Position numbers and translations under genes: made by a program
Notes under the pieces: generated by a model
What the model was told of the DNA's origin: nothing
The model's database searches: none
What the model saw: the letters and a program-made list of their open reading frames with translations, nothing else
In this document: one piece after another, positions 18,772 through 27,415 of the stretch
How positions within the stretch are numbered: position 1 is the stretch's first letter
How the letters are laid out: every line of letters starts with the position of its first letter
NCBI RefSeq assembly: GCF_013337765.1
Contig: NZ_VBSB01000007.1
Coordinates: forward strand, 62,001-126,000
From: Mycolicibacterium sphagni
Lineage (GTDB): Bacteria; Actinomycetota; Actinomycetes; Mycobacteriales; Mycobacteriaceae
DNA: 64,000 bases
Direction of reading: 5' to 3'

Positions 18772-19605
18772 GTGCTCTACGCACTCGACCCAGCAATGCC
18801 GGTACTGCTGCGACCCGACGGCGCGGTGCAGGTGGGCTGGGATCCCCGCCGCGCGGTCCTGGTCCGTCCACCTGACGGCGCCACCCCTGCGGCGCTGGCC
18901 GCGCTGCTGCGCGGCATGCAGATTCCGCTCGGCATGACCCAGCTGCACCAGCTGGCCGCCACCCACGGGCTGACCGGGAACGTCGTCGAACAAATCCTGG
19001 AAGCCCTGATGAACAGCGGGGTGGCCCGCGGCCGGGCTCGGCAGCCGGTCGCGCGAGCGCTGTCGATCCGAGTGCACGGCCGCGGCCCACTCTCGGATCT
19101 GCTGGTCGAGGCGCTGCGGTGCTCCGGGGCACGGATCGCACAGACCAGCCACCGAGGCGCATCGGTGTCGGCGGCGAGCGCGGACATGGTGGTGTTGAGC
19201 GACTATCTGGTCGCCGACCCGCGGCTGGTCCGGGATTTGCACACCGCCGCGGTACCGCACCTGCCGGTCCGGGTGCGTGACGGCGCCGGACTGGTCGGCC
19301 CCCTGGTGATCCCCGGCGTGACGAGTTGCCTGGCATGCGCCGACCTGCACCGCACCGACCGTGACGGGGCCTGGCCAGCGGTGGCCGCACAGCTACGCGA
19401 CGTGATCGGCAGCGCCGACCGCCCGACCGTGCTGGCTACCGTCGCTGTCGCGCTGGGTCAGCTGCAGCGCATCATCACCGCAGTTCGCGGACAGGAAGCC
19501 GCAGGCGCGCCGCCCGCGACGCTGAACACCACCCTGCAGGTCGATGTCACCAGCAACACGATCTCGGCTCGTCGCTGGTCACGGCATCCGAACTGCCAAT
19601 GCTGA
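18772..19605 (+). CDS. Cyclodehydratase-like (ThiF/TOMM-related) protein
   Basis: A 277-residue protein starting at GTG 18772. The middle holds a dinucleotide-fold-like segment (LSIRVHGRGPLSDLLVEAL) and the C-terminal half a CxxC pair in SCLACADLHRTDRDGAWP, both seen in bacteriocin-type cyclodehydratase proteins. The conserved gene order around it argues for a housekeeping role rather than peptide modification; no precursor peptide is visible. It precedes the ABC1 kinase gene by 44 bases and probably shares its transcript. Confidence 0.6.
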   Translation: MLYALDPAMPVLLRPDGAVQVGWDPRRAVLVRPPDGATPAALAALLRGMQIPLGMTQLHQLAATHGLTGNVVEQILEALMNSGVARGRARQPVARALSIRVHGRGPLSDLLVEALRCSGARIAQTSHRGASVSAASADMVVLSDYLVADPRLVRDLHTAAVPHLPVRVRDGAGLVGPLVIPGVTSCLACADLHRTDRDGAWPAVAAQLRDVIGSADRPTVLATVAVALGQLQRIITAVRGQEAAGAPPATLNTTLQVDVTSNTISARRWSRHPNCQC

Positions 19606-19649
19606 CCATCCATGGTTGCCAGCGCGGCATCGTCAGGGATGATGGGGGC

Positions 19650-20975
19650 GTGGCAGACATCAAGCGTGGCCGGACGGCCCGCAACGTCAAGCTGGCGAGC
19701 ATCCCGGTGGGGTTTGCCGGCCGGGCGGCGCTGGGCTTCGGCAAACGACTGACCGGCATGTCGAAAGACGAGGTCCAGGCCGAGCTGTTGGAGAAGGCCG
19801 CCAACCAGTTGTTCACCGTGCTCGGTGAGCTCAAGGGCGGCGCCATGAAGGTCGGCCAGGCGCTGTCGGTGATGGAAGCCGCAATCCCCGCGGAGTTCGG
19901 TGAGCCCTACCGCGAAGCCCTGACCAAGCTGCAGAAGGACGCCCCGCCGCTGCCCGCGGCGAAAGTGCATCGGGTGCTCGACGGCCAGCTCGGCACCAAA
20001 TGGCGTGAGCGGTTCACCTCGTTCGACGACACCCCGGTGGCCTCGGCCAGCATCGGCCAGGTGCACAAGGGGGTGTGGTCCGATGGCCGCGAGGTCGCGG
20101 TCAAGATCCAGTACCCCGGCGCCGACGAGGCGCTGCGCGCCGACCTGAAGACCATGCAGCGCTTGATCAGTGTCTTCAAGCAGCTCGCTCCCGGCGCCGA
20201 CGTGCAGGGCGTGGTCGACGAGCTCATCGAGCGCACCGAGATGGAGCTGGACTATCGGCTGGAAGCCGACAATCAACGCGCCTTCGCCAAGGCCTACCAG
20301 GGCCATCCGCATTTTGTGGTTCCGCATGTGGTGGCCAGCGCACCGAAAGTGATGATCACCGAGTGGATCGACGGCAAGCCGATGGCGCAGATCATCCGCG
20401 ACGGCACGCCCGAGGAGCGGGACCTGTGCGGCACAAGGCTTATCGAACTCACCTTCGACGCACCGTCGAGGCTGGGCATGATGCACGGCGACGCGCATCC
20501 CGGGAACTTCATGATGCTGCCCGACGGCCGGATGGGCGTCATCGACTTCGGCGCGGTGGGTCCCTTGCCCGACGGGTTGCCCATCGAGATCGGCCAGATC
20601 ATCTGCCTGGCCCGCGACAAGAACTACGACGAGCTGCTGCCCACGATGGAACGGGTCGGCTTCATCCAGAAGGGTGAGCACGTCTCGGCGAGCGAGATCG
20701 ACGACATGCTGCGCCAGTACGTCGAGCCGATCGAGGTCGACGTGTTCCACTACACCCGCCGGTGGCTGCAGAAGATGGCAGCGGCGAACATGAATGTGTC
20801 CGCCGAGCAGATCAGGACCGCACGGTCGATGGATCTGCCGGCCAAGCTGGCGATTCCGTTGCGGGTCATCGCGTCGACCGTGGCGATCTCGTGCCAGCTC
20901 GACGCCCATGTGCCGACACGCGCGCTGGCGGCCCGGTTGGTGCCGGGATTCGTCGAACCCGAACCCGCGCACTAG
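19650..20975 (+). CDS. ABC1/UbiB/AarF-family atypical kinase
   Basis: This is a 441-residue ABC1 kinase. It has the KxGQ motif (MKVGQALSVME), an Ala-rich nucleotide loop (ASASIGQVHKG), the lysine in VAVKIQYPG, the ExD region (RTEMELDYRLEADNQ), the catalytic HGDAHPGNFM and IDFGAVG. Family members act in lipid or quinone metabolism; the mycobacterial protein was earlier misnamed a macrolide transporter. I chose GTG 19650 (VADIKRGR) instead of ATG 19599, which would overlap the upstream gene. whiB7 converges on it from the other side. Confidence 0.88.
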   Translation: MADIKRGRTARNVKLASIPVGFAGRAALGFGKRLTGMSKDEVQAELLEKAANQLFTVLGELKGGAMKVGQALSVMEAAIPAEFGEPYREALTKLQKDAPPLPAAKVHRVLDGQLGTKWRERFTSFDDTPVASASIGQVHKGVWSDGREVAVKIQYPGADEALRADLKTMQRLISVFKQLAPGADVQGVVDELIERTEMELDYRLEADNQRAFAKAYQGHPHFVVPHVVASAPKVMITEWIDGKPMAQIIRDGTPEERDLCGTRLIELTFDAPSRLGMMHGDAHPGNFMMLPDGRMGVIDFGAVGPLPDGLPIEIGQIICLARDKNYDELLPTMERVGFIQKGEHVSASEIDDMLRQYVEPIEVDVFHYTRRWLQKMAAANMNVSAEQIRTARSMDLPAKLAIPLRVIASTVAISCQLDAHVPTRALAARLVPGFVEPEPAH

Positions 20976-20996
20976 CGGGTCCGGGGCCGACAAACC

Positions 20997-21266
20997 TCAG
21001 GCGGCAATCACGTCCTTGCGCGGACGCCCGCGCGGACGCTTGCGCTCCACAACGCTGCCCCGCTCGATGATCTCGCCGCCCCAGACACCCCACGGCTCAC
21101 CGCGGCCCAGAGCGGCGGCAAGGCACTGCCGCCGGATCGGGCACTCCCCGCAGAGCACCTTCGCGCGCTCGAGCTCCATGGGGCTCTCGGCGAACCACAA
21201 GTCGGGATTCCCGACATGGCACGGCAACACCGGCAGCTTCTCCTGGCGGACTGTCGATGCCGACAT
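20997..21266 (-). CDS. whiB7: WhiB7 redox-responsive transcription factor
   Basis: An 89-residue WhiB protein: four cysteines for the [4Fe-4S] cluster (one in PCHVGNPD, then LCGECPIRRQC), the GVWGG turn (about 58-62) and a C-terminal AT-hook RGRPRK that is diagnostic for WhiB7. It partners with the primary sigma factor to switch on intrinsic antibiotic-resistance genes. I placed the start at ATG 21266 with AGGTGAG upstream. The long leader with a small frame and a hairpin (listed separately) controls its expression. Confidence 0.95.
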   Translation of the reverse strand: MSASTVRQEKLPVLPCHVGNPDLWFAESPMELERAKVLCGECPIRRQCLAAALGRGEPWGVWGGEIIERGSVVERKRPRGRPRKDVIAA

Positions 21267-21350
21267 GTCTCGCTCACCTGCTTCCTGGTCGAATGGCTGT
21301 ACGTATCTCTTCGAGCGGGATCCGGGGCCAGGAATCTGGTGAAACACAAA

Positions 21351-21384
21351 GGCCACGGATCCTTTTGACTTCGGGTCCGTGGCC
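21351..21384 (-). terminator. whiB7 leader attenuator hairpin
   Basis: GGCCACGGACC and GGATCCGTGGCC pair as a strong stem with an A-rich loop, followed on the minus strand by a T-rich run (TTTGTGTTT). It lies between the leader frame and whiB7, where a conditional terminator is known in mycobacterial whiB7 leaders. Ribosome stalling on the leader frame would disrupt it. Confidence 0.8.
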
Positions 21385-21408
21385 AGTTGGCTGTGTCTGG
21401 GAGCTTTC

Positions 21409-21585
21409 CTAGATGAAGCTCCTGTCCACGGACGCGATGGTCGGGGCGGCGTTGGCGCGACGCTTACGCTGCGCCGGAATAGCGGCGGCGTGAGCGTGAT
21501 GCGCGGGGGTCGACAGGACGGCCCGGAAGGACCACGCGCGATACGTCATGCCAGCTACGCCGAATTCAGCTGTAGTGGTGATCAT
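21409..21585 (-). CDS. whiB7 leader peptide (uORF)
   Basis: A 58-codon frame in the whiB7 leader starts at ATG 21585, behind a very strong AAAGGAGGGG, and begins MITTTAEFGVAG. It ends at TAG 21409-21411, 25 bases before the attenuator hairpin. Its C-terminal half is rich in Ala and Arg (AQRKRRANAAP). It probably senses impaired translation: drug-stalled ribosomes would change leader folding and let polymerase read into whiB7. Confidence 0.75.
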   Translation of the reverse strand: MITTTAEFGVAGMTYRAWSFRAVLSTPAHHAHAAAIPAQRKRRANAAPTIASVDRSFI

Positions 21586-21648
21586 CGTCAGGCCCCTCCT
21601 TTCGTCACGCCGCCTGCAGCCATCGATCGGCACAGGGTTCGGATTTGA

Positions 21649-21686
21649 GAATAAACGCTAGCACTATTTCGCCACAAGCGATTTTC
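21649..21686 (-). promoter_or_regulatory. Probable whiB7 promoter with AT-rich WhiB7 element
   Basis: On the minus strand an AT-rich stretch (GAAAAT, 21681-21686) sits just upstream of TTGTGG (21672-21677), and TTATTC follows after 17 bases (21649-21654). WhiB7-activated promoters carry an AT-rich patch directly before the -35 box, to which the AT-hook binds. Exact -10 assignment is uncertain. Confidence 0.5.
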
Positions 21687-21756
21687 TGACCTGCGTTTAT
21701 GTGATTTCTGAAGCCCGCCCAGCGGCCGTCGCACCGGCCCTGACAAACTTGTTCCC

Positions 21757-22254
21757 ATGGCACAGATAACCCTGCGTGGAAACCCGATCAACACCGTTGG
21801 AGACCTGCCCGCCGTCGGCGCCCAGGCCCCCACCTTCGACCTGACCGGCACCGACCTAGGTTCCGTGGAGAGCAGCCAGTTCGGCGGAAAAGGCTTGGTG
21901 CTCAACATCTTCCCGTCGATCGACACCCCCGTATGCGCGATCAGCGTGCGGACCTTCAACGAGCGCGCCGCCGCCACGGGTGCTCCGGTGGTCAACGTGT
22001 CGAAGGACCTGCCGTTCGCCCAGAAGCGGTTCTGTGGCGCCGAGGGCATCGAGAACGTCGTGACGGCCTCGGCCTTCCGCAGCAGTTTCGGTGAGGACTT
22101 CGGCATCACCATCGTCGACGGGCCGATGGCGGGCCTGCTCGGCCGCGCTGTCGTCGTGGTCGGCGCCGATGGCAAGGTCACCTACACCGAGCTGGTGCCC
22201 GAGATCGGCCAGGAGCCCAACTATGACGCCGCGCTGGCCGCGGTGAACGGCTGA
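21757..22254 (+). CDS. tpx: Thiol peroxidase Tpx
   Basis: A 165-residue atypical 2-Cys peroxiredoxin that reduces peroxides using thioredoxin. The peroxidatic Cys is in SIDTPVCAISV (about residue 60) and the resolving Cys in KRFCGAEG (about 93). The N-terminus AQITLRGNPINTVGDLP is typical. It is transcribed divergently from the whiB7 leader, and their promoter regions face each other. Confidence 0.95.
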   Translation: MAQITLRGNPINTVGDLPAVGAQAPTFDLTGTDLGSVESSQFGGKGLVLNIFPSIDTPVCAISVRTFNERAAATGAPVVNVSKDLPFAQKRFCGAEGIENVVTASAFRSSFGEDFGITIVDGPMAGLLGRAVVVVGADGKVTYTELVPEIGQEPNYDAALAAVNG

Positions 22255-22272
22255 TCCGGCAGGCTGATCGCC

Positions 22273-23634
22273 ATGACTTCGGGATCTGACGGTTCCCCGG
22301 CCGGCCCGGCCGGGGAACCGTTGTCCTTCGAGCAGGTCAGAGCCATCGCGAAAGAGGCCTACATCTACGGCTTCCCGATGGTCGACACCTACCGGGTCCA
22401 GTACTCGTACTTCGTCGACACCGACAACCCGGAATACAAGGGCGCCTGGAATCAGGTGCACAGCTCGGCACGCGTGTTCACGCCGGCCGACACCGCGATT
22501 CAAACCCCCAACTCCGATACCCCGTATTCGATGCTGGGCGCCGACCTGCGCGCCGAGCCGCTGGTGCTGAGCGTCCCGCCGATCGGACAGGGTCGCTACT
22601 ATTCGCTGCAGTTCGTCGACGGCTACACCTACAACTTCGCCTACGTGGGCAGCCGCGCCACCGGCAACGGCGGCGGCAACTACCTGCTGGCCGGGCCGGG
22701 CTGGGACGGCGAGAAGCCCGCGGGCATCACCGACGTGATCCGGTCCGACACCGAAATCGTGCTGGTGATCTATCGCACCCAGCTGTTCGGCCCCGACGAT
22801 CTCGACGATGTCGAGACCATTCAGGCCGAATACACCGCGCAGCCACTGTCGGCGTTCATGGACCAGCCCGCGCCAGCACCGGCACCGGCCATCGACTTCC
22901 CCCGCGCGTTGAGTCCAGACGAACAGAAGACGTCGCCGACGTTCTTCGAGCTGATGGACTTCGTGCTGCGCTTCACCCCCACACTGGCGTCCGAACACGA
23001 CGTGCGGGCCCGCTTCGCGAGCATCGGCATCGGGGCGGGCTTCCGTGTCGAGGCTCTGACGCCGGAGACGCGGGCGGCTGTCGAGGCCGGAATCGCCGAT
23101 GCCTGGGCCGAATTCAGCACCCTGAAACGCCAAGTCGACACCGGCCACGTGACGGCGGGCCAACTGTTCGGAACCAAGGAATATCTCAACGGCAACTACC
23201 TCTACCGGATGGCGGCCGCGGTCCTCGGTATCTACGGCAACTCCGAGCAGGAGGCCATGTACCCCGTTCTGGCCACCGACGCCGACGGCCAATCGCTGGC
23301 CGGGTCCGATGACTACACTCTGACATTTCCGGCCGGCCAGCTGCCGCCCGTCGACGCGTTCTGGTCGGTGACGATGTACAAGATGCCGGAAAGCCTGTTG
23401 GTGGACAACCCGATTGACCGCTACTTGATCAACTCGCCGATGCTGCCCGACCTGGTCAAGGATCCCGACGGCGGGGTGACGATCTACGTGCAGAATTCGT
23501 CCCCCGGCGCGGACAAGGAAGCCAACTGGCTGCCCGCGCCGCCAGGACCGTTCGTGGCCGCGCTGCGGCTGTACTGGCCCACCGCCGAGGCTCTCGACGG
23601 GACGTGGAAGCCGCCAAAGATGGTGAAAGCCTGA
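22273..23634 (+). CDS. DUF1254/DUF1214 family protein
   Basis: The 453-residue protein has an N-terminal DUF1254 domain (AYIYGFPMVDTYRVQYSYF, NSDTPYSM, GRYYSLQFVDGYT) and a C-terminal DUF1214 domain (FWSVTMYKMPESLLVDNPI, YVQNSSPG). The family is widespread and of unknown function, and is often exported; no signal peptide is visible here. The annotated ATG is 18 bases after tpx. A strong hairpin covers codons 7-16, so an alternative start at TTG 22321, where family similarity begins, is possible. Confidence 0.85.
   Translation: MTSGSDGSPAGPAGEPLSFEQVRAIAKEAYIYGFPMVDTYRVQYSYFVDTDNPEYKGAWNQVHSSARVFTPADTAIQTPNSDTPYSMLGADLRAEPLVLSVPPIGQGRYYSLQFVDGYTYNFAYVGSRATGNGGGNYLLAGPGWDGEKPAGITDVIRSDTEIVLVIYRTQLFGPDDLDDVETIQAEYTAQPLSAFMDQPAPAPAPAIDFPRALSPDEQKTSPTFFELMDFVLRFTPTLASEHDVRARFASIGIGAGFRVEALTPETRAAVEAGIADAWAEFSTLKRQVDTGHVTAGQLFGTKEYLNGNYLYRMAAAVLGIYGNSEQEAMYPVLATDADGQSLAGSDDYTLTFPAGQLPPVDAFWSVTMYKMPESLLVDNPIDRYLINSPMLPDLVKDPDGGVTIYVQNSSPGADKEANWLPAPPGPFVAALRLYWPTAEALDGTWKPPKMVKA
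22291..22319. repeat. Perfect 14-bp inverted repeat at the start of the DUF1254 gene
   Basis: GGTTCCCCGGCCGG and its exact complement flank a single base. It is almost entirely G/C, lies 36 bases downstream of the tpx stop and within the first codons of the next gene. No T-run follows, so it is not a standard terminator; it may reduce readthrough or mask translation. Confidence 0.7.
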
Positions 23635-23717
23635 GCTATTGGCGGCCCGCACCCGGTCATATTTGTATTCGCTATGAGTCGCGTGACCCGGGCGGATTTC
23701 GCATCCATCCTTGAGGC

Positions 23718-23987
23718 ATGGATCAAGTACCCCGAAAACTGGCCATCGCGGCTGCCGCATTCGCGGCGATCGCATTGAGCGGCTCCCCCATCGCCGCGGC
23801 GACCCCCACGGCCGGCGTCGGAGGGCCGTCGAGCTACACCGGCGCCGCCACGGTCAACAGCACGGGCGGTACCGCCAGTCTCGGCGTCGGCGACGTCAGC
23901 AGCTACACCGGCGGAGGCACACCGGGAATCGCCCAAAACGGGACGAACTCGACCACCAGGACGGTGAACTTCGGCCCCGGCCACTGA
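23718..23987 (+). CDS. Small secreted protein of unknown function
   Basis: An 89-residue protein with a clear Sec signal peptide (basic start, KLAIAAAAFAAIALSGSPIAAA, probable cleavage near residue 28). The mature part of about 60 residues is rich in Gly, Ser and Thr and carries two copies of an SSYTG-centred unit. No family is recognised. Its stop is just before the uvrD2 stop on the other strand. Confidence 0.6.
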   Translation: MDQVPRKLAIAAAAFAAIALSGSPIAAATPTAGVGGPSSYTGAATVNSTGGTASLGVGDVSSYTGGGTPGIAQNGTNSTTRTVNFGPGH

Positions 23988-23988
23988 C

Positions 23989-26088
23989 CTACTGGCGGGC
24001 GCGCACCAGGTCGAGCACATCGGGGCCGAACTGCTCGAGCTTGCGTGCACCGATGCCGGGGATCGCCACCAGCGCAGCGTCGTCGGCGGGAAGCGATTCG
24101 GCGATCGCGATCAGCGTGTTGTCGGTAAAGACCACGTAGGCAGGCACTTTCAGCTCTTTGGCGGTACGCAGCCGCCAGTCCTTGAGCTGGGAAAGGAGTT
24201 CGTCGTCGATGTCGACCGAGCAGGTTTCGCAGCGGCGCAACATGATTGACGGTGCCGTACTGAGCACCGCGTTGCACACCCGGCAGCGCGGGGTGGCGCC
24301 CTTCTGCCTGCGCGGCTTGTTCGGCGACGGCTCGGCCTGGGTCTGCGGGGCAATGCCGTTGAGGAATCGTGACGGACGTCGACCCTGGCGGCCACCCGGG
24401 GTGCGGGCGAGCGCCCAGCTCAGTTCCAAATGCATTCGGGCCCGGGTGATTCCGACGTATAGCAGGCGCCGCTCTTCCTCCACCGCTTCGCTGTCGGGGC
24501 CGTGCGCCAGCGCGTGCGAGATCGGCAGTGTGCCGTCGGCCAGACCGACCAGGTAGACCGCGTCCCACTCCAGGCCCTTGGCGGCGTGCAGCGACGCCAG
24601 TGTCACGCCCTGCACCACCGGTGGGTGGCGGGCGTCGGCGCGCATCCGCAATTCGGCCATCAGCGCGGGGAATTCGAGCTGCGGGCGCGCGGCGACTTCG
24701 TCGTCGACCAGCTCGGCGAGCGCGGTCAGTGCTTCCCACCGCTCCCTGGCCTTGGTGCCCGGCGGCGGTTCGGCGGTCAGGCCGAGCGGCTCGAGGACTG
24801 TTCGCACGATCTCGGGCAGCTCGCCCTCGGCGCCGCGTTCCGCCGCCCGCTGCAAAGCCACCAGCGACTGGCGGATCTCCTGGCGGCTGAAGAAGCCCTC
24901 CCCGCCGCGAACCTGAAACGGGATGCCCGCCTCGGTCAGCGCTTCTTCGTATGCCTCGGACTGGGCGTTGATGCGGTACAGCACCGCGATTTCGGCTGCG
25001 GGAGTCCCGGATTCGACGAGCCGCTTGATCGAACGCGCGACCGAGGCCGCCTCGGCGATCTCGTCGGGGTGTTCATGGAAGGTCGGCGACGGGCCGGGAT
25101 CGCGCTGACCGATGAGGTGCAGCTTGCTGCCGGCGACCCGCCCGCGCGCGGCGGCGATGACCCGGTTGGCCAGCGAGACCACCTGCGGTGTGGAGCGGTA
25201 GTCACGCTCGAGGCGCACCACCGTCGCCTCGGGGAACTGCCGGGAGAAGTCGAGCAGGAAGCGCGGCGAGGCCCCGGTGAACGAGTAGATCGTCTGGTTG
25301 GCGTCCCCGACGACGGTCAGGTCGTCACGGTTGCCCAGCCATGCGTCGAGCACCCGCTGCTGCAGCGGGGTGACGTCCTGATACTCGTCGACGACGAAAC
25401 AGCGGTACCTGTCCCGGAATTCGGCGGCCACCGCCGCATCGTTCTCGATCGCCCCGGCAGTGTGTAGCAGCAGGTCGTCGAAATCCAGCAGTGCTATCCC
25501 GTCGCGGTTGGCTTTCAGCTTCTCGTAAGCGGCGTACACCGTCGAGACTTTCTCGGCGTCCAACGGGATGTCCCGCTGGACCTTGGCCACCGCGGCGGCA
25601 TACCCCTCGGGGCTGATCAAAGAGGCCTTGGCCCATTCGATTTCGCCGGCGAGGTCGCGAACGTCGTCGGTGCTGACCTGCAGTCGGCTGCGGCTGGCGG
25701 CCTGGGCGACGACGGCGAACTTGGTGTCCAGCAGCTGCCAGCCGGTGTCGCCGACCACGCGCGGCCAGAAGTACTGCAGCTGGCGCCGGGCCGCGGCGTG
25801 GAACGTCAGCGCCTGCACCGAGCCCACCAGAGGACCCGAATCACCGGCGGCGTCCATGGCACGCAGCCGGGCGCGCATCTCGCCGGCGGCGCGGGAGGTG
25901 AACGTCACCGCCAGGACCTGACCGGCGGCGACGTGACCGTTGGCGACCAGCTGGGCGATGCGGTGGGTGATCGTGCGCGTCTTGCCGGTGCCGGCACCGG
26001 CGAGCACACATACAGGCCCGCGGGCGGCCAGCACGGCTTCGCGCTGTTCGTCGTCGAGGCCGGTCAAATGATCGACGGTCACCGGCAT
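23989..26088 (-). CDS. uvrD2: UvrD2 SF1 DNA helicase with HRDC domain
   Basis: A 699-residue UvrD/PcrA-type helicase of DNA repair. Visible motifs: Q motif [12 protein letters not shown], Walker [35 protein letters not shown], and [12 protein letters not shown]. After the motor come a four-cysteine motif (CRVC, CETC) and a C-terminal HRDC domain (about 620-699), the signature of mycobacterial UvrD2. I chose ATG 26088 ([10 protein letters not shown]), which gives the usual 700-residue length; 26187 would overlap the divergent mrx1 gene. Confidence 0.93.
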   Translation of the reverse strand: MPVTVDHLTGLDDEQREAVLAARGPVCVLAGAGTGKTRTITHRIAQLVANGHVAAGQVLAVTFTSRAAGEMRARLRAMDAAGDSGPLVGSVQALTFHAAARRQLQYFWPRVVGDTGWQLLDTKFAVVAQAASRSRLQVSTDDVRDLAGEIEWAKASLISPEGYAAAVAKVQRDIPLDAEKVSTVYAAYEKLKANRDGIALLDFDDLLLHTAGAIENDAAVAAEFRDRYRCFVVDEYQDVTPLQQRVLDAWLGNRDDLTVVGDANQTIYSFTGASPRFLLDFSRQFPEATVVRLERDYRSTPQVVSLANRVIAAARGRVAGSKLHLIGQRDPGPSPTFHEHPDEIAEAASVARSIKRLVESGTPAAEIAVLYRINAQSEAYEEALTEAGIPFQVRGGEGFFSRQEIRQSLVALQRAAERGAEGELPEIVRTVLEPLGLTAEPPPGTKARERWEALTALAELVDDEVAARPQLEFPALMAELRMRADARHPPVVQGVTLASLHAAKGLEWDAVYLVGLADGTLPISHALAHGPDSEAVEEERRLLYVGITRARMHLELSWALARTPGGRQGRRPSRFLNGIAPQTQAEPSPNKPRRQKGATPRCRVCNAVLSTAPSIMLRRCETCSVDIDDELLSQLKDWRLRTAKELKVPAYVVFTDNTLIAIAESLPADDAALVAIPGIGARKLEQFGPDVLDLVRARQ

Positions 26089-26149
26089 GGGCTCCATCTT
26101 GGCAGGGGGTGGGGACATTGCACGGTGGCGCTCCGATATGTTCGTGCCC

Positions 26150-26401
26150 ATGAGTGCCAGCGATTCCCAGCTCACCATGTACAGCACCGTGTGGTGTGGC
26201 TACTGCAAGCGCCTGAAGACCGCGCTGAAGTCGGCGGGGATTTCCTTCGCCGAGGTCGACATCGAGCACGACCCGGACGCAGCCAGATTCGTCATGTCGG
26301 TGAACAACGGCAATCAGACGGTCCCGACGGTGAAGTTCGCCGACGGCAGCGCGCTGACCAACCCCAGCCTCAAAGAGGTACAGGCGAAGCTCGCGTCGTA
26401 G
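26150..26401 (+). CDS. mrx1: Mycoredoxin-1
   Basis: This 83-residue glutaredoxin-like protein has the redox motif WCGYC near residue 14, and [17 protein letters not shown], the cis-Pro loop and C-terminal helix. Mycoredoxins use mycothiol to reduce mixed disulfides on proteins. ATG 26150 ([13 protein letters not shown]) is the natural start; the longer frame from 26087 runs into the uvrD2 promoter. It is divergent from uvrD2. Confidence 0.93.
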   Translation: MSASDSQLTMYSTVWCGYCKRLKTALKSAGISFAEVDIEHDPDAARFVMSVNNGNQTVPTVKFADGSALTNPSLKEVQAKLAS

Positions 26402-26492
26402 GCCAGCGCCGAGATCGACGAAAAGCTGCGTTCTTCTCGCACTTTCGCGGCCGTTTGTCAGTTTGGGCGCAAGTCGTTGATCCAGCGCGGCA

Positions 26493-27410
26493 TCAATCTT
26501 GCGCGGCCCAGGATTCGATGATCTCGCGGGCGATCGAAATCGACCCGGGCAGCAACAGCCGCGACGACGACTCACTGCTCCAGTCGCCGTGGTCGAGCGC
26601 CTCGCGGACCTCGGCCCTGGTGAACCACGCCGCCTCGGCGATCTCGCCGTCGTGAAAGACGAACTCCTGCTCGGGGTCACCGATGGCATGGAATCCCACC
26701 ATCAGTGACCGCGGGAACGGCCACGGCTGACTGCCCAGGTATTCGACGTCGGTGACCGCGAGCCCGACTTCCTCGGCGACCTCACGCACCACGCACGACT
26801 CGAACGACTCGCCGGCCTCGACGAACCCGGCGAGCAACGAGAACAGCCGCTGCGGCCACACGGTCTGGCGGGCCAGCACCGCCCGGTCGTGGCCGTCGTG
26901 GATCAGCACGATGATGGCCGGATCGATCCTGGGGAACTCCTCGTGGCCGGTCAGCGGATTGACCCGCGACCAGCCGGCCTTGACCGCCTTCGTCGGCGAG
27001 CCGTCGACCGCGCTGTACCGGGCGTGGTCGTGCCAGTTCAGCAGCGCCAGCGCCGAAGCCACCAGCTGAGCGCTGACGTCGTCGAACACCTGCCCGCCGC
27101 GGCGCAGATCGGAGACCTCGGCGTCACCGTCTTCTGGCGCTTCCAGCGCGGCGCGCACCCCCCACACGTGCCGGTCATCTGGTAGCCGGCCCAGAAACAC
27201 CGCGTCGGCCGGCGGCTTGTCCCCCAGCTTGGCCGCCGAACCCAGCAGCACGCGGCCGTCGGCGACCATCACCTGGTTGCGGTGATCGACCCGCAGCACC
27301 GCGGCGTCGGCCCAGCCGGCGATCGCGGCGTCGATATCGGTGCGCAGATGATCGGCACGGTCGGCGCCCACGCGAGAGAGCAGCGGGATATTGCGCAGTC
27401 GGAAAGCCAC
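26493..27410 (-). CDS. nudC: NADH pyrophosphatase NudC
   Basis: A 305-residue Nudix hydrolase. It contains the Nudix box GFVEAGESFESCVVREVAEEVG (about 190-212) and, downstream, SQPWPFPRSLM, the array that distinguishes NAD(H) pyrophosphatases from other Nudix enzymes. It cleaves NADH to NMNH and AMP and can affect isoniazid-NAD adducts and RNA caps in relatives. It follows the ion-channel gene by five bases, so the two are probably one operon. Confidence 0.92.
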   Translation of the reverse strand: MAFRLRNIPLLSRVGADRADHLRTDIDAAIAGWADAAVLRVDHRNQVMVADGRVLLGSAAKLGDKPPADAVFLGRLPDDRHVWGVRAALEAPEDGDAEVSDLRRGGQVFDDVSAQLVASALALLNWHDHARYSAVDGSPTKAVKAGWSRVNPLTGHEEFPRIDPAIIVLIHDGHDRAVLARQTVWPQRLFSLLAGFVEAGESFESCVVREVAEEVGLAVTDVEYLGSQPWPFPRSLMVGFHAIGDPEQEFVFHDGEIAEAAWFTRAEVREALDHGDWSSESSSRLLLPGSISIAREIIESWAAQD

Positions 27411-27415
27411 CGCGC

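Noticed and set aside
19458..20993. A 511-residue minus-strand frame opposite the ABC1 kinase
   Set aside because: The plus strand carries all kinase motifs; the minus frame has none.
21856..23775. A 639-residue minus-strand frame opposite tpx and the DUF1254 gene
   Set aside because: It spans two well-supported genes and their gap, and its composition is shadow-like.
24150..24395. Small arginine-rich frames inside uvrD2 and similar frames in other long genes
   Set aside because: They overlap strongly supported genes in other frames and have no ribosome sites or family features.
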